From Natronomonas sp. CBA1123 (GTDB lineage Archaea > Halobacteriota > Halobacteria > Halobacteriales > Haloarculaceae), in NCBI RefSeq assembly GCF_009741925.1, contig NZ_WPCC01000002.1, positions 62,001 to 126,000 of the forward strand: a DNA stretch of 64,000 bases, given 5' to 3'. This document shows, in pieces, positions 52,249-61,586 of this stretch. The notes below the pieces were generated by a model, which was not told the origin of the DNA, searched no databases, and worked only from the letters and a program-made list of their open reading frames with translations. Position 1 is the stretch's first letter; every line of letters starts with the position of its first letter. A program made the position numbers and the translations under genes.

Positions 52249-53028
52249 ATGTCCGTACTTGATTCGTTCAGACTCGACGGAAAGACGGCGATTGTGACAG
52301 GCGCAAGCAAGGGTATCGGGCGCGCACTTGCTGAGGGACTCGCCGAGGCAGGTGCCAACGTTTGCGTCGCCAACAGAAACGAACACGACGGCAGAAAGGC
52401 CGCTGAAGCAATCAGCTCATCAACAGACGCCGAGACGACTGCCGTGGCGGTCGACGTTACTGACGAAACCGACGTTGAGCAGATGGTTGAGCAGACACTC
52501 GATGAGTTCGGAGCGATCGATATCTTGGTCAACAATGCGGGGATTGCACGGATGGCACCCGCTCATGAGATGTCATTGGAAACGTGGAACGAGGTGATCG
52601 AGACGAATCTGACAGGCGTGTTCCTCTGTACAAAACACGTTGGCGGAGCGATGATCGATGGCGACGGTGGAACGATTATCAACATGGCGTCGATGTCGGC
52701 GTTTGTGGCGAATTATCCACAGGAAGAGGTTGTCTATCACGCGTCAAAGGGCGGAGTCGTTTCCTTTACGCGACAACTCGCCTCCGAGTGGGCCAAACAC
52801 GGAATCCGAGTTAATGCCATGGCACCAGGGTATATCCGCACGGAGATGATCGACGAAATGCTCTCAGAAAATCCCGAGATGGAAGCGGCGTGGCTTTCGG
52901 AGATGCTCTTTGACGAGATGGCATCTCCTGATGAGTTAGCCGGGACGGCCGTCTATCTCGCTTCGGAAGCTTCCTCGTATATGACCGGCGAGACAGTTGT
53001 TATCGATGGTGGCTACACCGTCAGGTGA
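52249..53028 (+). CDS. Short-chain dehydrogenase/reductase
   Basis: A classical SDR of 259 residues with the cofactor motif TGASKGIG (residues 17-24), NNAG, a catalytic Ser in NMASMSAFVANY and YHASK as the active Tyr-Lys pair. It ends with VYLASEASSYMTGETVVIDGGYTV, typical of the family. It is 68 bp after hisD on the same strand and probably oxidises an alcohol related to the hisD substrate. Substrate unknown. Confidence 0.9.
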   Translation: MSVLDSFRLDGKTAIVTGASKGIGRALAEGLAEAGANVCVANRNEHDGRKAAEAISSSTDAETTAVAVDVTDETDVEQMVEQTLDEFGAIDILVNNAGIARMAPAHEMSLETWNEVIETNLTGVFLCTKHVGGAMIDGDGGTIINMASMSAFVANYPQEEVVYHASKGGVVSFTRQLASEWAKHGIRVNAMAPGYIRTEMIDEMLSENPEMEAAWLSEMLFDEMASPDELAGTAVYLASEASSYMTGETVVIDGGYTVR

Positions 53029-53243
53029 TGTTTTCGCCCCTCGGAAGGGCCTCCAACATCTGGCCGTTGTGGGCTCAGGATATCTCTGATGACAGGAATT
53101 TGGACGGACGGCGTACTGCCGGGTTGTGTAACTGAATATACGAATACTATCGCTCTCGACCGAGATTGTCGGTGATATCTCTCTGCTACCGTGGATGTTT
53201 CCTGAACAAACCTTGGGAGAAAGACGGGTCTTTTATAAATACA

Positions 53244-53257
53244 CAACCTTATGGTGG
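53244..53257 (+). promoter_or_regulatory. Motif copy between TATA box and start of the binding-protein gene
   Basis: CAACCTTATGGTGG matches CCACCGTATGGTGG at 50799-50812 in 12 of 14 positions. It lies between TTTTATAAAT (53231-53240) and the ATG at 53268, a position where a bound protein would block transcription. Confidence 0.5.
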
Positions 53258-53267
53258 GCACAGTTGT

Positions 53268-54482
53268 ATGACCGGTAACGACACTCATACTGAACGAACT
53301 ATGGAAGAAAATACGCAGAAATCGGACGGCGTGAAACGGCTCAGCCGCCGGAAGGTCATCGCGGCAACTGGTGCCGCATCGGTCACTGGATTGGCTGGAT
53401 GTAGTGGTGGCAATGGAAACGGCAACGGAAATGGAAACGGCAATGGAAATGGAAACGGCAACGGAAATGGAAACGGTGGTGGCGAACCCGAAAAGCCGGA
53501 CTCGATTACGGTTCGCGCCTGGGGGGGAGCTTGGCAGGACAACCTCGACGAGTACGTCTCGACGCCGTTCACCGAGGAGACTGGAATAGATGTTGAATAC
53601 GACAACTCCAGCGAGGACCAGATGCAGGCGAAGATCCGGACCGCACTTCAGCAGGACCGCGAACCTCCAGTCAACGTTCAGTGGTCGCTTACGAAGACGA
53701 GTTTTCAGTCCTTCGAACTGGAACTCATGGAGCCGCTCGATACCGAGGTAGTCCCGAACATTACGGATCTACTTGGCGCCGCGCAACCCGACGCTGGCGA
53801 CATTGCATGGCCGTTCGTTAACCTCTACTCGTACACTTACGCACTCACATACAACACCGATGAGGTCGACTCGGAACCAACCTCTTGGAGCATGTGGTGG
53901 GACGACGAGTGGGAGAATCAAATCGGACTTTATCCGAGCGGCCACGGCATAACCCCCGTCTTAGCCGAGATGACGGACACTGAGCTCGGGCCGGTCGAAG
54001 AGATGGGGCCAGTTTGGGATGAGTACGAAAGCCTCCGCCCGAACGTCGGGACGATCGGTGAAGACTCCGAACTCACCCAGAGCCTTCGGCAGGGAGAGGT
54101 CTCAATGGCGGTGTTGCTACCGGCGAATATCGTCAACGCCCAAGATGACGGTGCGCCCGTCGATTACACGATTCCGGAGGAAGGTGCACGAGCGGGCCGC
54201 GATACGATGTGGGTCCCGCGGGGACAGAGCGACTCACTAACCTACTGGAGCCAAAAGTACATCAACACGGCTGCAAGCACCGAAAACATTGGTCCGTGGT
54301 GTGAGAACCTCGGCGTCGCACCCCTCCATGCGGACGCGGAGATCCCCTCTTGGATGGAGGAGGATGTCGCCTTCCCGACGGACCAGGAGCAGTTCGATCA
54401 GATGATTACGCCGTCACTAGATGTCCTCACCGAATACGAACCCAAGTGGGAGAGCCGAGTCAACGAGATTATGGGTTCGTAG
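53268..54482 (+). CDS. Polyamine-type ABC substrate-binding Tat lipoprotein
   Basis: ATG 53268 gives 404 residues: a Tat motif (LSRRKVIA, residues 25-32), lipobox LAGC with Cys45, then eleven Gly-Asn repeats as a spacer, and a PotD-like binding domain (TVRAWGGAWQDNLDEYV, ITDLLGAAQPDAGDIAWPF). A TATA box 28-37 bases upstream supports this start over 53166; 53301 is another in-frame ATG. It probably delivers a positively charged or imidazole ligand to the divergent permeases at 48.8-50.6 kb. Confidence 0.88.
   Translation: MTGNDTHTERTMEENTQKSDGVKRLSRRKVIAATGAASVTGLAGCSGGNGNGNGNGNGNGNGNGNGNGNGGGEPEKPDSITVRAWGGAWQDNLDEYVSTPFTEETGIDVEYDNSSEDQMQAKIRTALQQDREPPVNVQWSLTKTSFQSFELELMEPLDTEVVPNITDLLGAAQPDAGDIAWPFVNLYSYTYALTYNTDEVDSEPTSWSMWWDDEWENQIGLYPSGHGITPVLAEMTDTELGPVEEMGPVWDEYESLRPNVGTIGEDSELTQSLRQGEVSMAVLLPANIVNAQDDGAPVDYTIPEEGARAGRDTMWVPRGQSDSLTYWSQKYINTAASTENIGPWCENLGVAPLHADAEIPSWMEEDVAFPTDQEQFDQMITPSLDVLTEYEPKWESRVNEIMGS
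53409..53474 (+). repeat. Gly-Asn coding tandem repeat
   Basis: Eleven GGN-AAY dipeptide units, with a higher-order 18-bp pattern (GGCAACGGAAATGGAAAC), encode a flexible spacer between the lipid anchor and the binding domain. Such repeats vary in length by slippage. Confidence 0.85.
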
Positions 54483-54613
54483 GCGGGCGTAGTCCCCTTA
54501 TTTGTCCCTCATGCCGCATTCTTCTGACTCGTAGTTAGATTCCACAATCGGATTCACATGGAATTTCGTTGATTCCCCGATTCATATCCCATGGTGAAGG
54601 TTGAAGCTGAGAG

Positions 54614-55510
54614 TTAAGAGAGCGCCTCGATCGACGATAGTTTGTCATCGATAGAAAAGACACGAATCGCCTCACCAGCGACCAGGTTTCCACGCCTCGC
54701 AGCCTTGGTAACTGACTTTCCCTCAGACAGGGCCGAAATGAATCCGGCGTTGAAGAAGTCGCCGGCTCCACAGGTATCGACGGTTTCGGTGAAATCGGTG
54801 GGGACCGTCTCGAAGCCGTCGTTGTCGACGACGATACAGCCTTCCTCGCCGGCCTTGACGATGCAAGTCCCGACACCGCGCTCAACGAGTGCACTACCGG
54901 CGGCTGGTATCGCCGTTGCCTCGCCCAGTCGGCGGACTTCGGTGTCGTTGACGAGCAGATAGTCAATCGACGGGAGAACTTCCTCGAATGCCTCCCGCCA
55001 GCCGGATGGAGACCAGTTCGTATCGAGTAAGACTGGAGCCTCGCGCTCGCCCAACTTCTGGATAGAGGCAACGCCGTCGTCACTCCAGAGGTACGGCGCC
55101 TGTGCGAAGCCAGACACGAGAACAATATCCGCGGTTCCACTGTCTGGTATCTCTACTGAAGTGTTTCCAGCAGCGCCGCGATACGTCACGAAGGATCGGT
55201 CGGTATCCGTGAGAATCGCTGCGGCGGTACTGATACCTGTACCGGGTACCCGGTTAACCATCTCAGTATCGACGCCGTGCTCAGACATGAACGTGAGCCA
55301 CTGCTCGGAGAGCCTATCGGCCCCAACGGGTGTCGATACCCGAACGTCGACATCTTGTGCTGCCAAACCCAACGATGCATAGCCAGCGGACCCACCGGGG
55401 CGCACTTCGAAGCGCGAAGCCACCATTTCCTCGCCAGGGTCTGGGACGCGGTCGACGTCCTCAAAAACGAAATCGACAATGGCATCGCCGACGACAAGTA
55501 CCTCGCTCAT
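54614..55510 (-). CDS. PfkB/ribokinase-family carbohydrate kinase
   Basis: The 298-residue kinase has the N-terminal GDAIVDFVFEDVDRVPDPGEE, the PfkB signature 1 region RPGGSAGYASLGLAAQ, and the C-terminal DTCGAGDFFNAGFISALSEG (signature 2 with catalytic Asp). It phosphorylates a sugar or nucleoside. It lies downstream of the glycerol-dehydrogenase-like gene on the same strand, with a 234-bp gap holding its own control region. A kinase and a polyol dehydrogenase suggest a sugar-alcohol side branch. Confidence 0.88.
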   Translation of the reverse strand: MSEVLVVGDAIVDFVFEDVDRVPDPGEEMVASRFEVRPGGSAGYASLGLAAQDVDVRVSTPVGADRLSEQWLTFMSEHGVDTEMVNRVPGTGISTAAAILTDTDRSFVTYRGAAGNTSVEIPDSGTADIVLVSGFAQAPYLWSDDGVASIQKLGEREAPVLLDTNWSPSGWREAFEEVLPSIDYLLVNDTEVRRLGEATAIPAAGSALVERGVGTCIVKAGEEGCIVVDNDGFETVPTDFTETVDTCGAGDFFNAGFISALSEGKSVTKAARRGNLVAGEAIRVFSIDDKLSSIEALS

Positions 55511-55744
55511 CGGTGATTGGTCAACAGTGAGAGTCGGCCACTACGTGAGTGGTGATTGACTGTGAGATAATTGGTGTCTTTCAACATGGGATTCGGTGTT
55601 CAAAGTACGCACACCTATCATCGAAAGTGTGACGATTGGGGTGTATACCTGAAATCATCCACTATCGTGTCGCTCCATGGGGGAGAATCGTGGCGGTTGA
55701 ACGTGTATTATATGTATGCAACACAAGTCAAAAAGACCGGCTGA
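55511..55744. promoter_or_regulatory. Control region of the kinase gene
   Basis: GTATAC occurs at 55643-55648 and a weak copy of the regional motif, CCATGGGGGAG, at 55675-55685 (8 of 11 matches to CCATGCGGAGG). No gene was seen. Confidence 0.35.
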
Positions 55745-56833
55745 TCAGCCGTCTTTTAGCGTGCGACCGACGCGATCGGCCGTCTCAAGCGCGTTGACAA
55801 CAGCTGAGGGTGTCACTTCGAACGGTTCGTTATGAATTGTCTCGACCGGCTCACAGGCTGCCTCGGCGGCCCGTCGAAGAGTCGCTGCGTCTGTCTCTGT
55901 AAGTCCGATCTCCTCGAGCGTAACTGGCAAGCCGAGTTCAATCGAAAGCTCGATAAATTCGTGGAGTTCGTCCTTCGGCCTTCCTTCCAAGACGAGCTGG
56001 GTGATCGTACCCAGATTAACCTTCTCTCCGTGGGTAGCACCGTGGAGATCGAGGTGTGTCAGGCCGTCGTGAATAGCGTGAGCAGCGGCTAGACCGCCGC
56101 TTTCGAAGCCGAGTCCGCTCATGAGCGTATTGGCTTCTACGACCGCTTCGACGCTTGGCGTTACTGCGTTTTGTTCGACGGCTGTTACAGCGGTGACACC
56201 GTGTTCGGTGATTGTCTCGTAGGCCTCTCGGGCGATTGCGTGTGCGGTCCGCGTTGAGTGGCCCTCAAAGACGTTCTTCGCGTGTGCCTGATACGCCGTA
56301 TCAGCCTCAAACCACGTGGCGAGCGCGTCCGCGATACCGGACCGGAACAGCCGCGTCGGGGCAGCCGCGATGAGTTCGGTGTCGACGACAACGAGATCCG
56401 GGTTGAAGCCATGGAATTGGAGCGTTTCGAAATCACCTGCTTCGGTGTAGATGACCGACAGACTGCTCGTCGGTGCATCCGTGGAGGCGATCGTCGGTAC
56501 AGTCACGATGGAGGTCTCAAGACGCGCAGCAACTGCCTTCGTGATGTCCAGCGTTCGTCCGCCGCCCGCACCGACAACGACATCAGTAGCGTCGATTTCA
56601 TCGACGATTCTATCGATTCTATCATCCGTCGGGACCTCATCAAGTGCGATGGATTCAACGGTAAATCCCGATGCAGCAAGGCCGGTGCCCAACGGCTCAG
56701 CAACGATGTCGATAATCTGTTCGTCAAGAAGCAATGCGGCTTGGGAGCCATCAAACGAGAGATACTTCTCGATCGAGTCGATGACGCCCTGGCCCTGGAC
56801 GTAGCGACCAGGTGACCCGAATATTCGGGTCAC
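55745..56833 (-). CDS. gldA: Glycerol dehydrogenase-like iron-type alcohol dehydrogenase
   Basis: The 362-residue protein has the GldA pattern: SPGRYVQGQGVIDSI, VVGAGGGRTLDITKAVA, PTIASTDAPTSSLSVIYTE, and metal-binding segments DALATWFEAD, AAHAIHDGLT and HLDLHGATHGEKV. Members oxidise glycerol or related diols with NAD. Start is GTG 56833, conserved as MTRIFGSPGRY. The start codon sits inside a 24-bp perfect palindrome. It is downstream of hutH on the same strand. The substrate may not be glycerol. Confidence 0.85.
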   Translation of the reverse strand: MTRIFGSPGRYVQGQGVIDSIEKYLSFDGSQAALLLDEQIIDIVAEPLGTGLAASGFTVESIALDEVPTDDRIDRIVDEIDATDVVVGAGGGRTLDITKAVAARLETSIVTVPTIASTDAPTSSLSVIYTEAGDFETLQFHGFNPDLVVVDTELIAAAPTRLFRSGIADALATWFEADTAYQAHAKNVFEGHSTRTAHAIAREAYETITEHGVTAVTAVEQNAVTPSVEAVVEANTLMSGLGFESGGLAAAHAIHDGLTHLDLHGATHGEKVNLGTITQLVLEGRPKDELHEFIELSIELGLPVTLEEIGLTETDAATLRRAAEAACEPVETIHNEPFEVTPSAVVNALETADRVGRTLKDG

Positions 56834-56834
56834 C
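56811..56834. promoter_or_regulatory. 24-bp perfect palindrome over the gldA start codon
   Basis: GGTGACCCGAAT (56811-56822) is followed directly by its exact reverse complement to 56834. It covers codons 1-8 of gldA. It might be an autoregulatory operator or an RNA hairpin that hides the start codon. Confidence 0.6.
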
Positions 56835-56911
56835 GTGTAACCACCCCTGAATCGTCGTTATCAGCTCGCATGCAAGACCATACACCGTCTGCAATCATCA
56901 ACGGACACCTG

Positions 56912-56922
56912 CCATGCGGAGA
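56912..56922. promoter_or_regulatory. Motif copy upstream of gldA
   Basis: CCATGCGGAGA matches CCATGCGGAGG at 63842-63852 in 10 of 11 positions and CCATACGGTGG in 8. It lies 79-89 bases upstream of the gldA start and just past the end of hutH. Confidence 0.4.
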
Positions 56923-56925
56923 GGT

Positions 56926-58494
56926 CTACTCCAGTTCACCGTTGATTGCCCCCTCGACGTGATCGAGCAGTCTATCGTCGGCGATTATGTCTCGGACAGC
57001 ATCCACGTCGGTGCCGACTGTCCGATCTTCATCGAGGAAGGGAACACGTTCGCGGATGGCCTCATAGGCGGCCCCTGTCCCAGTACCAGGAGTTAGTCCC
57101 TCTACGAAGTCCATCGCCTGTGCGGCACAGACCAGCTCCGCAGCGACAACGTGGCGCGTATTATTGACAATCTCACGAGCGCGATGAGCGCTCGTCGCAC
57201 TCATGCTCACGTGGTCTTCTTGGTTGCCGCTGACCGGGATATTGTCCGTTGACGGGCGACCGATCGAGCGGTTCGTACTGACGAGATCAGCGGCCGTGTA
57301 CTGGACGATCATGTATCCCGACTGGAGGCCATTGTCGTTGGTAAGGAATGCTGGAAGATGTTCCTCTTGGGTGTTCGGGTTGAGTAGCCGATCGATGCGG
57401 CGCTCGGCGATTGCGGCTACCTCAGTGAGCGCGCCGCTCAAATAATCTAGCGGGAGTGCAAGCGGTTCGCCGTGGAAATTTCCCCCGGAGAGGACTGCCG
57501 CGTTCTCAGTCCCGCTAGCGCGGTCGTCAACGCGGTTGGCGTCAAACACTAGTGGATTATCGGTCGCACTGTTGAGTTCCGTCGTTACGATTTCACGGAG
57601 ATGTGTAAGTGAATCCCGCACCGCACCGTGGACCTGCGGCATACACCGGATCGAATAGGGATCCTGTACGCGGTCGCAGTTCCGGTGTGAGTCGATGATT
57701 TCCGAATCTTCGGTGAGGAGACGAAGATTCTTCGCTGTCTCTGAATGTCCGGGATGCGGGCGAACCTCGTGAATTCGAGGGTGGGCCGAGGCAGTAGTGC
57801 TCATCGTTACCTCTGTTGTCAAGGCACCAGCGATGTCGACCGCCTGCAGGATTCGCTCGGCATCACACACCACGAGCGAGGCGAGGGCGACCGTCAGTTG
57901 AGTGCCGTTGATGAGCGCGAGCCCTTCTTTTGCTTGAAGGTCGACCGGTTCAAGCCCTCGACGGTCGAGTGCCGCCTCGCTAGACAGCCGGTCCCCATCG
58001 ACGAAGGCTTCCCCTTCACCGATAAAGACGAGCGCAAGATGTGCCAACGGTGCAAGATCGCCGCTTGCTCCCAGACTTCCTTTTGATTTTACGACCGGAT
58101 GGACGCCTTCGTTGAGCATATCGACAAGAAGATCGATGACACGCTCGCGGATGCCTGAAAACCCCTTTACGAGTGCGTTTAGACGCGTGACCATCATCCC
58201 ACGGACTTCGGGGACGGTGAGGTTCTCTCCGGCCCCCGCGGCGTGACTCCGGATCAGGTTTTGCTGGAGAGACTCGATATCGGATGCAGGGATGCGTTTC
58301 TGGACGAGTTCTCCGAATCCGGTGTTAACACCATAGACTGCTTCTCCGGTGTCGAGGATATCCTCGATACGTTCCCGAGAAGTACGGACTGCTTCGCGGG
58401 CCTCCTCGGTGACGGTGACCGTTGCATTGTGTCGGGCTACCGCCTCGACATCTTCGGGCGTCAAGCTTTCCCCGTCGACGACGACCTCAGTCAT
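56926..58494 (-). CDS. hutH: Histidine ammonia-lyase
   Basis: ATG 58494 gives 522 residues. GSLGASGDLAPLAHLAL contains Ala143-Ser144-Gly145, which cyclises to the MIO electrophile. GVNTGFGELVQ and NGTQLTVALASL are further family motifs. HutH removes ammonia from histidine to give urocanate, the first step of the Hut pathway. It starts within the end of hutI (8-base overlap), so the two are co-translated. The earlier in-frame start at 58569 adds an atypical basic extension and is unlikely. Confidence 0.93.
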   Translation of the reverse strand: MTEVVVDGESLTPEDVEAVARHNATVTVTEEAREAVRTSRERIEDILDTGEAVYGVNTGFGELVQKRIPASDIESLQQNLIRSHAAGAGENLTVPEVRGMMVTRLNALVKGFSGIRERVIDLLVDMLNEGVHPVVKSKGSLGASGDLAPLAHLALVFIGEGEAFVDGDRLSSEAALDRRGLEPVDLQAKEGLALINGTQLTVALASLVVCDAERILQAVDIAGALTTEVTMSTTASAHPRIHEVRPHPGHSETAKNLRLLTEDSEIIDSHRNCDRVQDPYSIRCMPQVHGAVRDSLTHLREIVTTELNSATDNPLVFDANRVDDRASGTENAAVLSGGNFHGEPLALPLDYLSGALTEVAAIAERRIDRLLNPNTQEEHLPAFLTNDNGLQSGYMIVQYTAADLVSTNRSIGRPSTDNIPVSGNQEDHVSMSATSAHRAREIVNNTRHVVAAELVCAAQAMDFVEGLTPGTGTGAAYEAIRERVPFLDEDRTVGTDVDAVRDIIADDRLLDHVEGAINGELE

Positions 58495-59686
58495 GATACA
58501 CCACATCTCCGTCCTTGAGGACCGCCTCGATCGTACTGATGCCGAAATTGTATGGAATTTCGTCCACACTCGATACCGAGGAGATGATCACGTCGCCGGG
58601 GGCACCCACTTGGAGTGTCCCGGTCCCGTCGGTTCGGTTGAGCGCCTGAGCGGCGACTGCTGTCGCCGATCGAAGGGCTTGCTCTGGGACCATTCGCATC
58701 CCGTGGCACGCCAAATCAACGGCGAATTCCATGCTCATCGAGTGACAGTTAGGGTTGAAGTCCGTCGCGATGGCAACCTCATCAAACAGTGTGGGATCTG
58801 CGTACTCAGTATCGAGTGTGAATGCTGTGCCAGGGAGCAAAACGGGCGTAACATCGGCGGCAGCGAGTGCGTCCGCATCCTCGGCGGTTGCCTGCAGCAG
58901 GTGGTCAGCACTGGCTGCGCCGATGTCGGCAGCCAGCTGAGCGCCACCAATGCGTTCGAATTCTTCGGCGTGAATCTTCGGCGTCAGCCCGGTGTCCGCT
59001 CCTGCCTCAAGCACCCGGCGAGACTGTTCAGTGGTAAAGACACCTGCCTCACAGAATACGTCACAAAACTCGGCTAAGTCGTCGACTGCGGGCAGTTGGG
59101 TATCGATGACCTCATCGACGTACTCGTCGGTGCTGGATCCCTCTGGGACGTCGTGGGCCCCCATAAACGTGGGGACGACATCGATAGGGTGTCGGCTGGC
59201 AGCCACGTCGATCGCCTCCAGAAGTTTTCGTTCGGCCTCAACGGTGAGGCCGTATCCGGATTTTACCTCGGCTGTAGTCGTCCCGTGAGCCAGCATCTGA
59301 TCAAGCCGTGCTAACAGTAGCTTAACGAGTTCCGACGTGGAGGCCTCTCGGACTGCCTCGACAGTGCGCAAGATTCCGCCCCCTTCGTCCCGGATTTCTT
59401 GATAGGTTTTCCCCTCAAGCTTTGCAGTAAACTCACCAGAACGGTCGCCCGAAAATACGGCGTGAGTGTGTGAGTCGACAAACCCAGGGAGGACAACCTT
59501 CCCCGACGCGTCAATCGCTCCTGCTGCGTTTTCAGCTGGAAACTCACGCGTTACGTCGTCACTCGATCCGCTTGCTACGATACTCCCCTCGCTAATCGCA
59601 ACAGCGCCATCTTCTATTCGGTCGACACCCGATTCAGTGAGTTTGAGGAGCTCTCCAGCGTCGTGAATAACGGTGTACTCAGTCAT
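58487..59686 (-). CDS. hutI: Imidazolonepropionase
   Basis: The 399-residue amidohydrolase has the metal-binding HxH (His73, His75 in DSHTHAVFSGDR), a further ligand His239 in KIHAEEFERIGG, and Asp309 in IATDFNPNCHSMSM. HutI opens imidazolonepropionate to formiminoglutamate, the third step. It follows hutU by 49 bp and overlaps hutH by 8 bases. Confidence 0.93.
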   Translation of the reverse strand: MTEYTVIHDAGELLKLTESGVDRIEDGAVAISEGSIVASGSSDDVTREFPAENAAGAIDASGKVVLPGFVDSHTHAVFSGDRSGEFTAKLEGKTYQEIRDEGGGILRTVEAVREASTSELVKLLLARLDQMLAHGTTTAEVKSGYGLTVEAERKLLEAIDVAASRHPIDVVPTFMGAHDVPEGSSTDEYVDEVIDTQLPAVDDLAEFCDVFCEAGVFTTEQSRRVLEAGADTGLTPKIHAEEFERIGGAQLAADIGAASADHLLQATAEDADALAAADVTPVLLPGTAFTLDTEYADPTLFDEVAIATDFNPNCHSMSMEFAVDLACHGMRMVPEQALRSATAVAAQALNRTDGTGTLQVGAPGDVIISSVSSVDEIPYNFGISTIEAVLKDGDVVYHD

Positions 59687-59735
59687 GGGCTACTGTTTGA
59701 TTGATCATCAGTGATCCCGGGTAGGATATGTAACA

Positions 59736-61493
59736 TCACTCATCACTCTCCATGGGGATCACTACGTTCGAGCGCTCTGCCTCGTCAAAAGCAGTCTCGT
59801 AGCCGGCATCAGCATGTCGGATGACCCCCATCCCAGGATCGGTAGTGAACACTCGTTTGGCTGTTTTAGCCGCACGCTCCGACCCGTCAAGGACGACATG
59901 GTTGTTGGTGTGGACGGCGTTACCGATGCCGACACCGCCACCGTCGTGAACGCTGACGATATCTGCACCCGCGGCACAGTTCAGAAGAGCGTTCAGTATC
60001 GGCCAATCGGCGACGGCGTCGCTACCGTCCTTCATCGCCTCCGTCTCCCGGTTCGGTGAGGCGACACTCCCCGCGTCGAGGTGGTCTCGTGTTACAACAA
60101 TCGGAGCCGTGATTTCGCCGTCGGCAACGAGTTGGTTGATTCGGAGGGCGAACTGTGCGCGTTCGGTTAGCTCGTCGTCTGGGTCGATGGAATCGATATC
60201 GTCGAGGCCAACCTCGGCCGCCCGAGTCGTTTCATAACCGAGCCAGCATACCCGTGATGGCAGTCCCTGAAACTCGACGTGTTCTTGGGCAAGATTGATC
60301 CATCGACGCAGTCGCTCCTTTGTCGGGAACAGCTCTAGTACCGCGTCGTCCGTCCGGTAGATGTCGGACTCCTCACCGGAGAGCGCAAGCCACCGGAACG
60401 GCCCCTGTCCCTGACAGAACATTGGTCGGATGTACGCCGGGACAAACCCGGGGAAATCGAATGCGTCCTCGCGTCCTCGATGCTCTTTAACCTGTCCGCG
60501 GATGTTGTTTCCGTACTCGAAGGCAACCGCACCGGCACGTTGCATCTCCAGTATCGCGTCGACGTGCCGCTCCATCGTGTCGAGGCTCTCTTTACGGTAG
60601 CGTTCCGGGTCCCGTTCGCGCAGGTCATCGGCCTCGGCAACAGTGTAGCCGCTCGGATAGTATCCCTCCAGTGCATCGTGAGCCGATGTCTGATCCGTGA
60701 CTACGTCAGGGATCACCTCTCGTTCGAGAAGCTCTTCGTACATGTCTGCCGCGTTCATGTGTACACCGACGCTGTAGGGCTCACCGGCTTCGACTGCGGC
60801 TTGTGCGCGCTCAATTGCCTCATCAAGATCGTCAGCCATCTCCTGGCAGTAACCCGTATCAATTCGACGTTGGATACGATCCGCGTCGATGTCGGCAACC
60901 AAGCAGACGCCCTTGTTCATCGTGACGGCAAGCGGCTGGGCACCACCCATTCCACCCAAGCCCGCGGTGACGGTGAGCTGTCCCGATAAATCGCCTCCAA
61001 AGTGTTCGTCGGCACACTTCGCCAATGTCTCGTAGGTCCCCTGGATGATACCTTGGGTGCCGATGTAGGCCCACGAGCCGGCAGTCATCTGACCGTACAT
61101 CATGAGTCCCTCTGCCTCCAGTTCGTGGAAGTGCTCCCAGTCATCCCAGTGGCCGACGAGGTTCGAGTTTGCGATGAGCACACGGGGAGACGTTTCGTGG
61201 GTCTTGAACCGTCCGACCGGCTTGCCGCTCTGGACGAGCAAGGTTTCGTCGTCTTCGAGTGAGGTGAGCTGGTCCATAATCGCGTCATAGGCGTCCCAGC
61301 TACGGGCGGCACGGCCGGTTCCGCCATAAACGACGAGGCGTTCGGGGTCCTCACCAACCTCCGGGTCGAGGTTGTTATTCAACAGTCGTAGTGCTGCTTC
61401 CTGTTGCCAGCCGTTCGTTCGCAACTCCGTTCCCGTTGGGGCACCCTTGAGCTCCTGCCATCTGGAACTGGGCTGGCTCTGATTGTCGGACAT
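59736..61493 (-). CDS. hutU: Urocanate hydratase
   Basis: ATG 61493 gives 585 residues with the NAD-binding glycine motif [31 protein letters not shown] and the catalytic region [15 protein letters not shown] (Cys). HutU hydrates urocanate to imidazolonepropionate using tightly bound NAD. It is the first gene of the hutU-hutI-hutH operon. Upstream are a TATA-like TATTTAAAT and a motif CCATATGACGG (minus strand). TTG 61502 is a less likely start. Confidence 0.93.
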   Translation of the reverse strand: MSDNQSQPSSRWQELKGAPTGTELRTNGWQQEAALRLLNNNLDPEVGEDPERLVVYGGTGRAARSWDAYDAIMDQLTSLEDDETLLVQSGKPVGRFKTHETSPRVLIANSNLVGHWDDWEHFHELEAEGLMMYGQMTAGSWAYIGTQGIIQGTYETLAKCADEHFGGDLSGQLTVTAGLGGMGGAQPLAVTMNKGVCLVADIDADRIQRRIDTGYCQEMADDLDEAIERAQAAVEAGEPYSVGVHMNAADMYEELLEREVIPDVVTDQTSAHDALEGYYPSGYTVAEADDLRERDPERYRKESLDTMERHVDAILEMQRAGAVAFEYGNNIRGQVKEHRGREDAFDFPGFVPAYIRPMFCQGQGPFRWLALSGEESDIYRTDDAVLELFPTKERLRRWINLAQEHVEFQGLPSRVCWLGYETTRAAEVGLDDIDSIDPDDELTERAQFALRINQLVADGEITAPIVVTRDHLDAGSVASPNRETEAMKDGSDAVADWPILNALLNCAAGADIVSVHDGGGVGIGNAVHTNNHVVLDGSERAAKTAKRVFTTDPGMGVIRHADAGYETAFDEAERSNVVIPMESDE

Positions 61494-61537
61494 CGTTCTC
61501 AATGTAACCTAGAGTAACGACAAACAAAGACATAGAA

Positions 61538-61566
61538 CCGTCATATGGTGATTAATTTAAATAGGC
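61538..61566 (-). promoter_or_regulatory. hutU: hutU promoter with motif-like site
   Basis: On the minus strand a TATA-like TATTTAAATTAAT (about 61551-61563) precedes CCATATGACGG (61548-61538), which matches the regional consensus CCATACGGTGG in 8 of 11 positions. The ATG at 61493 is about 45 bases further on, giving a short leader. Confidence 0.4.
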
Positions 61567-61586
61567 AGTTGAACCGAGGCACTCGC

